Source: a virus. Taken from it: a stretch of DNA of 64,000 nucleotides. The notes beneath the pieces were generated by a model. It was not told the origin of the DNA. It made no database searches and was given only the letters and a program-made list of their open reading frames with translations. Every line of letters begins with the position of its first letter. Position 1 is the stretch's first letter. The position numbers were made by a program, and so were the translations under genes. This document shows, one piece after another, positions 21,569 through 27,247 of this stretch. The stretch is taken from IMG/VR virus record IMGVR_UViG_3300032235_000623, positions 44,850 through 108,849 of that record; one strand, written 5' to 3'.

Positions 21569-21599
21569 TTTTCCACAGGTACCCGTAAATTGTGGATAA
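21569..21599. other. Inverted DnaA-box pair
   Basis: TTTTCCACA (21569-21577) and TGTGGATAA (21591-21599) repeat the arrangement at 19373, including flanking ACCC and a following GCGGGCA word. Confidence 0.5.
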
Positions 21600-21636
21600 C
21601 CCCCACGCCTTTGCGGGCATTTAGTTGAAATTTCAA

Positions 21637-21792
21637 CTAATTAAAAAATGGAGCTACAAGATCACAATAAGTTTTTAAATATTTTTCTTTTTTGTGTTTT
21701 GTTTTGCGTGTGTATTTTTTCTTTGAGGGGATCGGAGTCGCCGCATTACTGCGGCGCAACTCCTGAACCTTCTTTACTTTTTCTGTTGCCAT
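21637..21792 (-). CDS. Small very basic protein
   Basis: The 51-residue product is Lys/Arg-rich (KKYTRKTKHKKEKYLK), suggesting nucleic-acid binding. The ATG at 21792 follows GAGAGGATAAA and the frame continues to a stop just before the DnaA-box region. Function unknown. Confidence 0.55.
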   Translation of the reverse strand: MATEKVKKVQELRRSNAATPIPSKKKYTRKTKHKKEKYLKTYCDLVAPFFN

Positions 21793-21793
21793 T

Positions 21794-21991
21794 TTATCCT
21801 CTCGAATTAAAACTAGGAACTTGATAACCACTCGCCTCATGAAATTTTGTTACGTTAAAATTTGGATTTTCTTTTGCACACAATTCTGAAAAATCTAAAA
21901 CCATTTTAGAAAAAACAGCGGGATGAGTTTTGTTAGAATTATACTTAAGAATTTCAGCGATAGCCTCGAAGTGCTTGCGTGTCATTGTCAT
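21794..21991 (-). CDS. Small hypothetical protein (TRKHFEAIAEILK)
   Basis: The 65-residue product begins MTMTRKHFEAIAEILKYN, a start that recurs in many actinophage small proteins. It is helical with a conserved His-Phe. The stop lies next to the basic gene's ATG and the start overlaps the 21988 stop. Role unknown. Confidence 0.65.
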   Translation of the reverse strand: MTMTRKHFEAIAEILKYNSNKTHPAVFSKMVLDFSELCAKENPNFNVTKFHEASGYQVPSFNSRG

Positions 21992-22194
21992 ACTGTTACA
22001 ACCTTTCGTCCTTCACGATAGAAAATTTTTGTGTAGCATTTTGCAGATGGTGTAAAGATATTTACAGTTGAGTATTCGTTAGCGAAACCCCAATCTGTGA
22101 AAGCAAAAAAATCTTTCCATGCTGCCATTTCATCATCATATTCATGAGACCAATGCGGAGCATTTGAATCATAAGCCAAAGTAATTTTATACAT
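21988..22194 (-). CDS. Small hypothetical protein
   Basis: The 68-residue product (MYKITLAYDSNAPHWSHEYDDEMAAWKDFFAF...) is aromatic and alpha/beta. The ATG at 22194 overlaps the preceding stop as TAATG. A longer frame to 22221 is rejected for that reason. Confidence 0.6.
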   Translation of the reverse strand: MYKITLAYDSNAPHWSHEYDDEMAAWKDFFAFTDWGFANEYSTVNIFTPSAKCYTKIFYREGRKVVTV

Positions 22195-22325
22195 TAGATA
22201 TTCCAATCGTCTAGAGCACACTCACACGCTTCTACATCATAATTATTTTCATCTCCCCAAAATAGGAAACCTGCACCACCGCACTCATCACAAGCAACGG
22301 CAATAATTTCTTTTAAGTCTGACAT
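22194..22325 (-). CDS. Tiny DnaJ-like zinc protein
   Basis: The 43-residue product has CDECGGAGF and a later CEC, like one half of a DnaJ zinc finger. GGAAAACTA precedes the ATG. It is driven by the TGTCGG-type promoter at 22353-22374 or coupled to the upstream ORF. Confidence 0.55.
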   Translation of the reverse strand: MSDLKEIIAVACDECGGAGFLFWGDENNYDVEACECALDDWNI

Positions 22326-22438
22326 TAGTTTTCCTTTCGTTCTGTTGTTGAAATTGTAGCAGATAGCACCGACAAGGCTTCGGATTTGCTTGCTTGGCGT
22401 GTCGCTAGGATATGAGCCTTAAATTCTTCTAGGTTCAT
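22325..22438 (-). CDS. Possible 37-residue protein
   Basis: The frame MNLEEFKAHILATRQASKSE... overlaps both neighbours as TAATG. It contains the promoter of the next gene, so either it is real with an embedded promoter or it is a chance frame. Confidence 0.4.
   Translation of the reverse strand: MNLEEFKAHILATRQASKSEALSVLSATISTTERKEN
22353..22374 (-). promoter_or_regulatory. TGTCGG-N10-TACAAT promoter
   Basis: TACAAT (22358-22353) and TGTCGG (22374-22369), upstream of the zinc protein at 22325. Confidence 0.7.
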
Positions 22439-22560
22439 TAGAGAGCACCTTCCTGAAATAACTCGATTTCGATATCTAACTTTTTTTCATCTGATAATTC
22501 ATCGAACGAAACCCAGCCTGCGCCTTCTTCGTCCATTTTAAAAAATTCAATGTATCCCAT
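22438..22560 (-). CDS. Small acidic protein
   Basis: The 40-residue product (MGYIEFFKMDEEGAGWVSFDE...) is acidic and amphipathic. It lies between coupled small genes. Function unknown. Confidence 0.5.
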   Translation of the reverse strand: MGYIEFFKMDEEGAGWVSFDELSDEKKLDIEIELFQEGAL

Positions 22561-22562
22561 TA

Positions 22563-22766
22563 TTATTCACCTACCTTTACTGCAACTGTTCGGAAAGTTG
22601 TGCGGAAAGAGTTTTTAGGTTGAACCTCGACAAGATAAGAATCGCAACCTTCATACCAAACCGCTTTAGGGTGAGGTTCTGCGTTAATGATAATTCCCTC
22701 AAGAGTCTTTGAGAAATATTGCTTACCTACTAAGAGGTTCTGGACTGAATATACATTTGCTGACAT
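22563..22766 (-). CDS. Small beta-rich protein
   Basis: The 67-residue product (MSANVYSVQNLLVGKQYFSKTLEGIIINAEPHP...) is beta-rich and resembles the design of the 20389 protein (a turn-rich barrel). The ATG at 22766 follows CGAAAGGCGGAC. It has the shared promoter type. Function unknown. Confidence 0.6.
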   Translation of the reverse strand: MSANVYSVQNLLVGKQYFSKTLEGIIINAEPHPKAVWYEGCDSYLVEVQPKNSFRTTFRTVAVKVGE

Positions 22767-22799
22767 GGTGTCCGCCTTTCGTTTGTTTCTATATCTGGA

Positions 22800-22821
22800 A
22801 TTATACACGAACGGACTGACA
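22800..22821 (-). promoter_or_regulatory. TGTCAG-N10-TATAAT promoter
   Basis: TATAAT (22805-22800) and TGTCAG (22821-22816), with two Crp-like dyads 48 and 71 bp upstream. Confidence 0.8.
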
Positions 22822-22868
22822 TTTTCCAATTTGGCAAGGGTTTGTCTCAATATGTGGAGCGTGGGCTA

Positions 22869-22884
22869 TGTGATAAGCATCACA
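22869..22884. promoter_or_regulatory. Crp/GlxR-like dyad 1
   Basis: TGTGATAAGCATCACA, a perfect TGTGAT-N4-ATCACA palindrome, first of a tandem pair 23 bp apart. Confidence 0.7.
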
Positions 22885-22891
22885 CGCCTAA

Positions 22892-22907
22892 TGTGATAAC
22901 CATCACA
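22892..22907. promoter_or_regulatory. Crp/GlxR-like dyad 2
   Basis: TGTGATAACCATCACA, second of the tandem pair. The intergenic region here carries no gene. Confidence 0.7.
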
Positions 22908-22926
22908 CCAAAATGTCCGTTTTGTC

Positions 22927-23038
22927 TGTCAAATCGACACGCCGTAGAATTTGGGGCTTTTGATAACGATTACGTAACGACACGCCCGACGCCGCAGTAT
23001 TTGCGGGCCAGCTTGATTTTGTCAAGTCGACACGCCGT
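22927..23038. repeat. TGTCAA(A/G)TCGACACGCCGT direct repeats
   Basis: Nineteen-base copies begin at 22927 and 23020, with a shorter CGACACGCCCG at 22978. Related GGCGTGTCGC words occur at about 21525 and 22396. They lie in a gene-free regulatory region. Confidence 0.6.
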
Positions 23039-23041
23039 TAG

Positions 23042-23164
23042 TTAGCGAAAATCTTTTATGACTTCCCTCACATCTTGTTTTAATTCGTGCCACATCATGC
23101 GCCCCATATATAGGGCGGGGATCGCAAGGGCTAATTGTACTAGTGTGGTTAGTAGTCTATTCAT
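23042..23164 (-). CDS. Small membrane-anchored protein
   Basis: The 40-residue product has a hydrophobic N-terminal half (LLTTLVQLALAIPALYMG) and a charged tail. Its start overlaps the upstream stop (TAATG). It may be a single-pass membrane peptide. Confidence 0.55.
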   Translation of the reverse strand: MNRLLTTLVQLALAIPALYMGRMMWHELKQDVREVIKDFR

Positions 23165-23352
23165 TACTTATCTCCAAACATATCGAAAACTTCATCTAGT
23201 TGTTCATCTGTTAAGTGGTCAATACTAATAGCCTTAGTAAATCCGAACACATCTTCTTCTTCTGCCATTAGATTTTCATACATTTCTTCTTCTGCTAGGT
23301 GTGCGTACTGGTCGCTTACATCTGCTTGAATAGTATCCCATTTAGTCATCAT
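23164..23352 (-). CDS. Acidic hypothetical protein
   Basis: The 62-residue product is rich in Asp, Glu and Met (AEEEMYENLMAEEEDVFGF). It overlaps both neighbours. Such acidic proteins can be DNA mimics, but no evidence is available here. Confidence 0.6.
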   Translation of the reverse strand: MMTKWDTIQADVSDQYAHLAEEEMYENLMAEEEDVFGFTKAISIDHLTDEQLDEVFDMFGDK

Positions 23353-23507
23353 TACTTATTTACCTCTACTTCTCTAACGATAAAGGAAAACCCTTTACCT
23401 AATTTGTTTAGTTCTTCAATTACGGCTAAGATTTCTTCGGGCTTATTAGCCTTGTTATTAACGCTTAGTAGTTGAGAGCCTTGCCATAGTGAGTAAGTGA
23501 TAGTCAT
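23352..23507 (-). CDS. Small hypothetical protein
   Basis: The 51-residue product (MTITYSLWQGSQLLSVNNKANKPEEILAVIEELN...) has a strand-helix pattern. It starts after a CGAAAGAAGAAAAC ribosome-binding site and overlaps the next gene. Function unknown. Confidence 0.55.
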   Translation of the reverse strand: MTITYSLWQGSQLLSVNNKANKPEEILAVIEELNKLGKGFSFIVREVEVNK

Positions 23508-23543
23508 TCGTTTTCTTCTTTCGTTAGTTTGTTTAATAAGATT

Positions 23544-23565
23544 AAGGTACTACATAGGGCTGACA
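23544..23565 (-). promoter_or_regulatory. TGTCAG-N10-TACCTT promoter (weak -10)
   Basis: TGTCAG (23565-23560) is ten bases from TACCTT (23549-23544), a poorer -10 than in the other copies. A Crp-like dyad starts 28 bp upstream. Confidence 0.55.
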
Positions 23566-23593
23566 TTTGCAACCCTAAAGGGGGTGTGTTGCG

Positions 23594-23609
23594 TGTGAGT
23601 TACCTCACA
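23594..23609. promoter_or_regulatory. Crp/GlxR-like dyad
   Basis: TGTGAGTTACCTCACA fits TGTGA-N6-TCACA exactly. It overlaps the stop codon of the 23605 gene. Confidence 0.6.
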
Positions 23610-23760
23610 GGCAGTTTATACACTCACAACCCTTAGAGCGGATAAGGTAGGCTAACACCTCTTTACGGGTATAAGCGTCTAGACCATAGGAGGACTTAAC
23701 GCCTCCATTGTGGTATTCATGCACGATAGTGCTAAATAGTGTTTCTGTTAGTTGAGTCAT
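23605..23760 (-). CDS. Small hypothetical protein
   Basis: The 51-residue product (MTQLTETLFSTIVHEYHNGGVKSSYGLDAYT...) ends CECINCL. The ATG at 23760 follows CGAAAGGAGTCACAA. No promoter of the shared type is seen immediately upstream, so it may be read from 24062-24083. Confidence 0.6.
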   Translation of the reverse strand: MTQLTETLFSTIVHEYHNGGVKSSYGLDAYTRKEVLAYLIRSKGCECINCL

Positions 23761-23830
23761 TTGTGACTCCTTTCGTTTATTTATTAGGATAATCTTTTCA
23801 TACTTATTTAATTTTTTCAAGTCTATTTGG

Positions 23831-23846
23831 TGTGGTGTCTATCACA
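23831..23846. promoter_or_regulatory. Crp/GlxR-like dyad
   Basis: TGTGGTGTCTATCACA, one mismatch from consensus, spanning the stop of the 23842 gene. Confidence 0.45.
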
Positions 23847-24012
23847 CTAGGCTAGGGGACTTATCGTAGGTGTAGCCTACGCCTGTCTCATAGTATGCGA
23901 ACATCTGTTCGGTTTTATGAGTTCTATCTACTGTGCAGAACATGTCCTGCGGTTCGCCTGTCCAATTACAGGAGAGGCACTTACTTACTAGGTGTGATAA
24001 TACTTTTGTCAT
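23842..24012 (-). CDS. Small CxxC protein
   Basis: The 56-residue product has CLSCNWTGEPQDMFC near residues 12-26, a plausible zinc site. It is the first gene of the - strand block. Ribosome-binding site AGAAAGGTCAGAAA precedes the ATG. Function unknown. Confidence 0.6.
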   Translation of the reverse strand: MTKVLSHLVSKCLSCNWTGEPQDMFCTVDRTHKTEQMFAYYETGVGYTYDKSPSLV

Positions 24013-24061
24013 TTTCTGACCTTTCTAGTTAATCACCTTGATTAACTTTCTTTATACTATA

Positions 24062-24083
24062 ATCATATAACGGGGGTCTGACA
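24062..24083 (-). promoter_or_regulatory. TGTCAG-N10-TATGAT promoter
   Basis: TATGAT (24067-24062) and TGTCAG (24083-24078). This is the right-most promoter of the block. Confidence 0.75.
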
Positions 24084-24141
24084 AAAATCAAGTCGCAACA
24101 CGGATAAATCGGACATTTTGAAAACTAATTTCAAAAAACCC

Positions 24142-24157
24142 TGTGATATGCCTCACA
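24142..24157. promoter_or_regulatory. Crp/GlxR-like dyad
   Basis: TGTGATATGCCTCACA matches TGTGA-N6-TCACA, 58 bp upstream of the last promoter box. The divergent region to 24340 holds no gene. Confidence 0.65.
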
Positions 24158-24318
24158 AACATGGGCGCACTATCCGAAATGTCCGAATTTCTACAGGTGT
24201 GTATCATACAAATAAAAAATTTATTAACATTTTTAGAAATCTGATTTTGCAGCTGATCGCAAAAACGCAAAATTCAAAAAAATATTTTTATTAACATTTC
24301 ATAAACTTGAAATATCAG

Positions 24319-24345
24319 TTGACTAGAATTTAATTGATATATAAT
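24319..24345 (+). promoter_or_regulatory. Promoter TTGACT-N15-TATAAT, leaderless
   Basis: TATAAT (24340-24345) is six bases before ATG 24352. TTGACT lies 15 bp upstream within CAGTTGACTAGAATT, a block shared with 12168. Confidence 0.65.
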
Positions 24346-24351
24346 AGATAC

Positions 24352-25089
24352 ATGTCACTTACAGAAACAATATACACAAGAATCGACGGGTTCATAAACG
24401 ATCTGCCAATCTACTTTTTAAATCACGGTTACTCTCCAGCATACTCAGAGTTTGAAGGTGTGCAATTTAAGCATCAGCTCAGCCTATACAAGAAGACTAT
24501 CGATGGACTATCTCTGGACAATAAGTCTATTTTAGAAGTTGGCTGTGGAAGAGGCGGTGGATCAAAATGGATCTCAGATACATATAATGTAAACATGTAT
24601 GGATGTGATATAACTCCAGTACATATAGCTGTGTGTAAGAAAAATGAAAAGGAAAACTTACAATACACTGTTGCAAATGCAGATGAATTGCCATACAAGG
24701 CAGAATCTATGGATGTCATATTTTCAATAGAAGCATCTCAAGCATTTCAAGATCTAAAAGCATTTTTTGAAAAAGCATTTAACATACTAAAGAGTGATGG
24801 AAAAATAATAATTGTCGACATGTACCCTATTAGCAATGTTGATCGAAATAAGATGATGCGGGATTTAGATACTTATAAAGACATAGCTTCACTTTGGTTT
24901 AAAGATGTCGAAATTGAAATTATTACAGATAATGTTAAGCAAGCTTTGCTAGAAGATACACAGTTAATGAAAAACTATATTAAAGACGATAAGGTTTCAT
25001 TCTTTGCTGTAGAAAATGCTAAAGACTCATATAGCAGATATGCTAATTCAGATATCGGATATTTTAAGTTAACTGGAAATAAAATTTAA
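24352..25089 (+). CDS. SAM-dependent methyltransferase
   Basis: The 245-residue product has a class I methyltransferase core: ILEVGCGRGGGSKW (motif I, near residue 62), CDITPVH (motif II), NADELPYKAESMDVIFSIEASQAF (motifs III-IV) and LKSDGKIIIVDMY (post-motif). It resembles small-molecule (UbiE/sterol type) enzymes more than DNA methylases, as no DPPY-like motif is present. The start at 24352 is supported by the leaderless promoter. It could act with the phage oxygenases on a metabolite. Target unknown. Confidence 0.85.
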   Translation: MSLTETIYTRIDGFINDLPIYFLNHGYSPAYSEFEGVQFKHQLSLYKKTIDGLSLDNKSILEVGCGRGGGSKWISDTYNVNMYGCDITPVHIAVCKKNEKENLQYTVANADELPYKAESMDVIFSIEASQAFQDLKAFFEKAFNILKSDGKIIIVDMYPISNVDRNKMMRDLDTYKDIASLWFKDVEIEIITDNVKQALLEDTQLMKNYIKDDKVSFFAVENAKDSYSRYANSDIGYFKLTGNKI

Positions 25090-25096
25090 TTACCTA

Positions 25097-25126
25097 TTGA
25101 CTACTGAATTTTTTTAGTGTTATACT
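25097..25126 (+). promoter_or_regulatory. Extended -10 promoter without a following start codon
   Basis: TTGACT (25097-25102), an 18-bp spacer and TGT-TATACT (25118-25126). No start codon or ORF follows, so it may drive an untranslated RNA through 25133 and beyond. Confidence 0.55.
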
Positions 25127-25132
25127 TCATAC

Positions 25133-25225
25133 TGGTTTGTGGGGGCTTACACTGGGAACTCAGTTATACTAAGTGTCGCTTCTCTCTATTCTCAACATTG
25201 TAGCAATTTTTTCAATGGGGGGAAA
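25133..25225 (+). ncRNA. Possible untranslated RNA
   Basis: The region after the promoter has no useful ORF. ACACT/AGTGT and ACTG/CAGT can pair, and ATTGTAGCAAT followed by TTTTTT could end it. Evidence is limited to promoter plus weak structure; it may simply be the leader of the tRNA transcript. Confidence 0.35.
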
Positions 25226-25317
25226 GGGGGGCTTTCCTAAAAATCATAGTTGCCTAAGTATCTATATAATACATATAAGATATATCTATAATTATAGTCA
25301 ACTGAAATATTAAATGA

Positions 25318-25323
25318 TATACT
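25318..25323 (+). promoter_or_regulatory. -10 box TATACT
   Basis: TATACT is six bases before the ATG at 25330, with TAGTCA at 25295-25300 as a weak -35 (17-bp spacer). It would serve both the small ORF and the tRNA. Confidence 0.5.
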
Positions 25324-25329
25324 AATAAC

Positions 25330-25416
25330 ATGAAACTCATACTGACAATAGGAATCGTAGCTATCATTGTCCATATATGCGGATTACTAATCCAACTATA
25401 TGGACCACTAGCTTAA
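25330..25416 (+). CDS. Possible 28-residue membrane peptide
   Basis: ATG at the predicted transcription start opens a hydrophobic 28-residue frame (LILTIGIVAIIVHICGLLI). The frame ends inside the tRNA gene, so translation and tRNA processing would compete. It may be a real micro-protein or a chance frame in the tRNA leader. Confidence 0.35.
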   Translation: MKLILTIGIVAIIVHICGLLIQLYGPLA

Positions 25417-25476
25417 TCAGGTTAAAGCAATTGTCTTATATACAATCGAGTTTCGGTTCAAATCCGAAGTGGTCTA
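25402..25476 (+). tRNA. tRNA-Ile(UAU)
   Basis: The 75-nt sequence folds completely: acceptor GGACCAC/GTGGTCT, D-arm GCTT/AAGC with GG in the loop, anticodon stem ATTGT/ACAAT with loop CTTATAT (anticodon TAT), five-base variable loop, T-arm TTCGG-TTCAAAT-CCGAA, discriminator A. It reads AUA, a codon very common in these AT-rich genes. CCA is not encoded. A CAGAGAT/ATCTCTG hairpin follows at 25496. Confidence 0.9.
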
Positions 25477-25546
25477 CAAATAAAACGGGGGGATTCAGAG
25501 ATATCATCTCTGGTCTAAATAACCCATGCTAGAGAAAAGGCTTCTA

Positions 25547-25789
25547 ATGGGGTTTATAGACCTTAGTACCAATAAGTCCACATATGGACTACCAAATGAG
25601 ATCCTTCTAGTCCAAGAGGCTTTGAAAGCCTTTACTGACTATATCGAATCTAAATTGTCAGAATGTGACCAAGTAGAGTATAATGAGGATAGAATATGCG
25701 ACCTAACTTGGAAGCATGATGATTGTAGAGTATTAATGGATATTCTATTTGATCTCACATTAGAGGAAAAGTATAGGAGTAAATGGTAA
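25547..25789 (+). CDS. Hypothetical protein
   Basis: The 80-residue product is acidic and helical (EALKAFTDYIESKLSECDQVEY...). ATG 25547 is chosen because AAAAGG is six bases upstream; an in-frame ATG at 25526 lacks a site. No family is recognised. It precedes the pair of 2OG oxygenases. Confidence 0.55.
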   Translation: MGFIDLSTNKSTYGLPNEILLVQEALKAFTDYIESKLSECDQVEYNEDRICDLTWKHDDCRVLMDILFDLTLEEKYRSKW

Positions 25790-25841
25790 ATGGTCTCTTC
25801 TACTTCCGCCGCACTTTTTTCGCACTTCAATGAGGATATAT

Positions 25842-26387
25842 ATGCCTATTGAGAGTTTAACTAATACAATTAAGATATATAAGAAGTATTTCACCGAATA
25901 TGACTGCAAACACATAATGGATACTTTTGGAGACTCAGGGGAAGAAACCGTACCATTCCTAGAGTTTCACTGGGGAGAGCAGTCAGTAGAAGGATTGAAT
26001 CAGGAAAAAAACAATATTATCTATGAGTTCTATAAATTCTTTAAAGATGAGATAGAAAAAGAATTTGTCATTGACAATATAGAGTTAGAAAGAGTATTCT
26101 TGCAGACCATGAAGCCTGGTGGTCAACTATCAGAGCATTTAGATGGTGAGCATAGATTTGCTGTTCTTGGATATATCAACTCAGACTATGTTGGAGGAGA
26201 GCTCTACTTCTCAAGAGATAATCTTTCCATAACCCCAGATACTGGGGATGTTTTGTTCTTTCATGGAGGATCAAAGAATCCTCATGCGGTAAAACCTCTA
26301 CTATCTGGCAATCGTACAAGTTTAATAATGTTTTTTACAAATAAAGGTGAAAAAGAAAAATATTCAATATTGGGAAATAAGCTGTAG
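25842..26387 (+). CDS. 2OG-Fe(II) oxygenase
   Basis: The 181-residue product carries the iron facial triad His99-Leu-Asp101 (EHLDGEH) and His148 (NPHAV) and the 2OG-binding Arg158 (GNRTS) on a beta-helix core with VGGELYF. It is a compact prolyl-hydroxylase-like enzyme. TGAGGA five bases upstream of ATG 25842 fixes the start. It is paired with the next oxygenase, suggesting related substrates. Confidence 0.88.
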   Translation: MPIESLTNTIKIYKKYFTEYDCKHIMDTFGDSGEETVPFLEFHWGEQSVEGLNQEKNNIIYEFYKFFKDEIEKEFVIDNIELERVFLQTMKPGGQLSEHLDGEHRFAVLGYINSDYVGGELYFSRDNLSITPDTGDVLFFHGGSKNPHAVKPLLSGNRTSLIMFFTNKGEKEKYSILGNKL

Positions 26388-26402
26388 GCAAGGGAGCTAA
26401 AT

Positions 26403-26996
26403 ATGTTTTATAATGATGAGAATGTTGTAAAGATTAAAGAAGAAGGCGTCTGGCTATATAGAAATTTTATTAGTCCAGAAGAATGCGCTGCCATAGTTAA
26501 TAAAGCTTCAGAACTCAGCGATTTAGACTGGCAAGACGGATGGGCAAGACATCAAGGAACACTATTCTATACAAATAATCCAGAATCTGAGAAGGCAATA
26601 GCTGAGTGGTGGAATGATAAAGTCAGTCCTCCAGTATTAATCCCAGAGGTTACAAAGGTTAACCAAAAGCTAAAGTCACTATTTACACCTGAGCTATTTT
26701 TCCTACCAGAGTACAAGGTTGTAAGACTTAAGCCTGGACAGAATATGAAGGCGCACAGAGACAATAGATCTGCTAATTTAAAAGCAGATGTAAAACAAGA
26801 ATTTACTATTAACTGTGCATATACACTATACCTAAATGAATTAAGTGGCGGAGAAATTAACTATCCAGAATTAGGATATACTCATACACCACAACCAGGT
26901 GATTTGATCATACACTCAGGTCTAGTCTTGCATGAAGTTTTTGATGTGATAGATGGATTTAGATATACGATAACAGGTTGGTTATTAAATAAATAA
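26403..26996 (+). CDS. 2OG-Fe(II) oxygenase
   Basis: The 197-residue product has His118-Arg-Asp120 (AHRDN), His177 (LHEVF) and Arg187 (GFRYT). The strand SGGEINYP matches its paralogues. The N-terminal GVWLYRNFISPEEC is the usual entry helix of the family. It lies 15 bases after the previous oxygenase and ends inside a strong terminator. Confidence 0.88.
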   Translation: MFYNDENVVKIKEEGVWLYRNFISPEECAAIVNKASELSDLDWQDGWARHQGTLFYTNNPESEKAIAEWWNDKVSPPVLIPEVTKVNQKLKSLFTPELFFLPEYKVVRLKPGQNMKAHRDNRSANLKADVKQEFTINCAYTLYLNELSGGEINYPELGYTHTPQPGDLIIHSGLVLHEVFDVIDGFRYTITGWLLNK

Positions 26997-27030
26997 GCCA
27001 TACATAAGGCGGATTATGTATGGCTTATTT
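26991..27030. terminator. Bidirectional terminator, 17-bp perfect stem
   Basis: AAATAAGCCATACATAA (26991-27007) pairs with the complementary arm 27014-27030 around a six-base loop. It can end the + strand oxygenase transcript and the - strand small RNA. Confidence 0.85.
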
Positions 27031-27069
27031 GCACATATAGTGCAACAGGGAGTAAAAACTCAAACCTGC
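26991..27069 (-). ncRNA. Candidate structured small RNA
   Basis: A TTGACT-N17-TATAAT promoter (- strand, 27104-27076) is followed by about 80 bases with no ORF and then the strong terminator. The RNA would fold into nested CAGG/CCTG and GAGT/ACTC stems, a perfect TTGCAC/GTGCAA hairpin and the terminator stem. It lies antisense to the end of the oxygenase gene. Target unknown. Confidence 0.6.
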
Positions 27070-27075
27070 TGATTA

Positions 27076-27104
27076 ATTATAGGTTATCTTTTAAATAAAG
27101 TCAA
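27076..27104 (-). promoter_or_regulatory. Promoter TTGACT-N17-TATAAT
   Basis: TTGACT (27104-27099) and TATAAT (27081-27076), spacing 17. It overlaps the stop of the small gene at 27084 and points into the candidate small RNA. Confidence 0.75.
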
Positions 27105-27239
27105 TATCTTTTTTTTGATTTTAAGGAGCCTTGCTTCTACACTTTGTTCCATTTGACCACCTGGAGTTTCCTCCCTGTAATGTTCAGTTTGGAAATATGG
27201 GCTATGCATATGTTGCGAGAAGTGATTCCTTGGACTCAT
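27084..27239 (-). CDS. Small basic hypothetical protein
   Basis: The 51-residue product (MSPRNHFSQHMHSPYFQTEHYREE... KIKKKILTLFKR) is His/Tyr-rich and ends in a cationic helix. TATAAT lies seven bases before the ATG, so the mRNA would be nearly leaderless. It follows the 27248 gene by eight bases. Function unknown. Confidence 0.5.
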   Translation of the reverse strand: MSPRNHFSQHMHSPYFQTEHYREETPGGQMEQSVEARLLKIKKKILTLFKR

Positions 27240-27247
27240 ATAATATA

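Noticed and set aside
22325-22438. 37-residue frame as a firm gene
   Set aside because: Kept only at low confidence because the promoter of the next gene lies inside it.
13343-24083. TGTCAG boxes as sigma70 -35 elements
   Set aside because: The spacer of ten bases is far too short for -35 contact, and it is constant in all copies.
24334-24351. ATG at 24334 as methyltransferase start
   Set aside because: The -10 box (24340-24345) lies downstream of it, so it could not be translated from this promoter.
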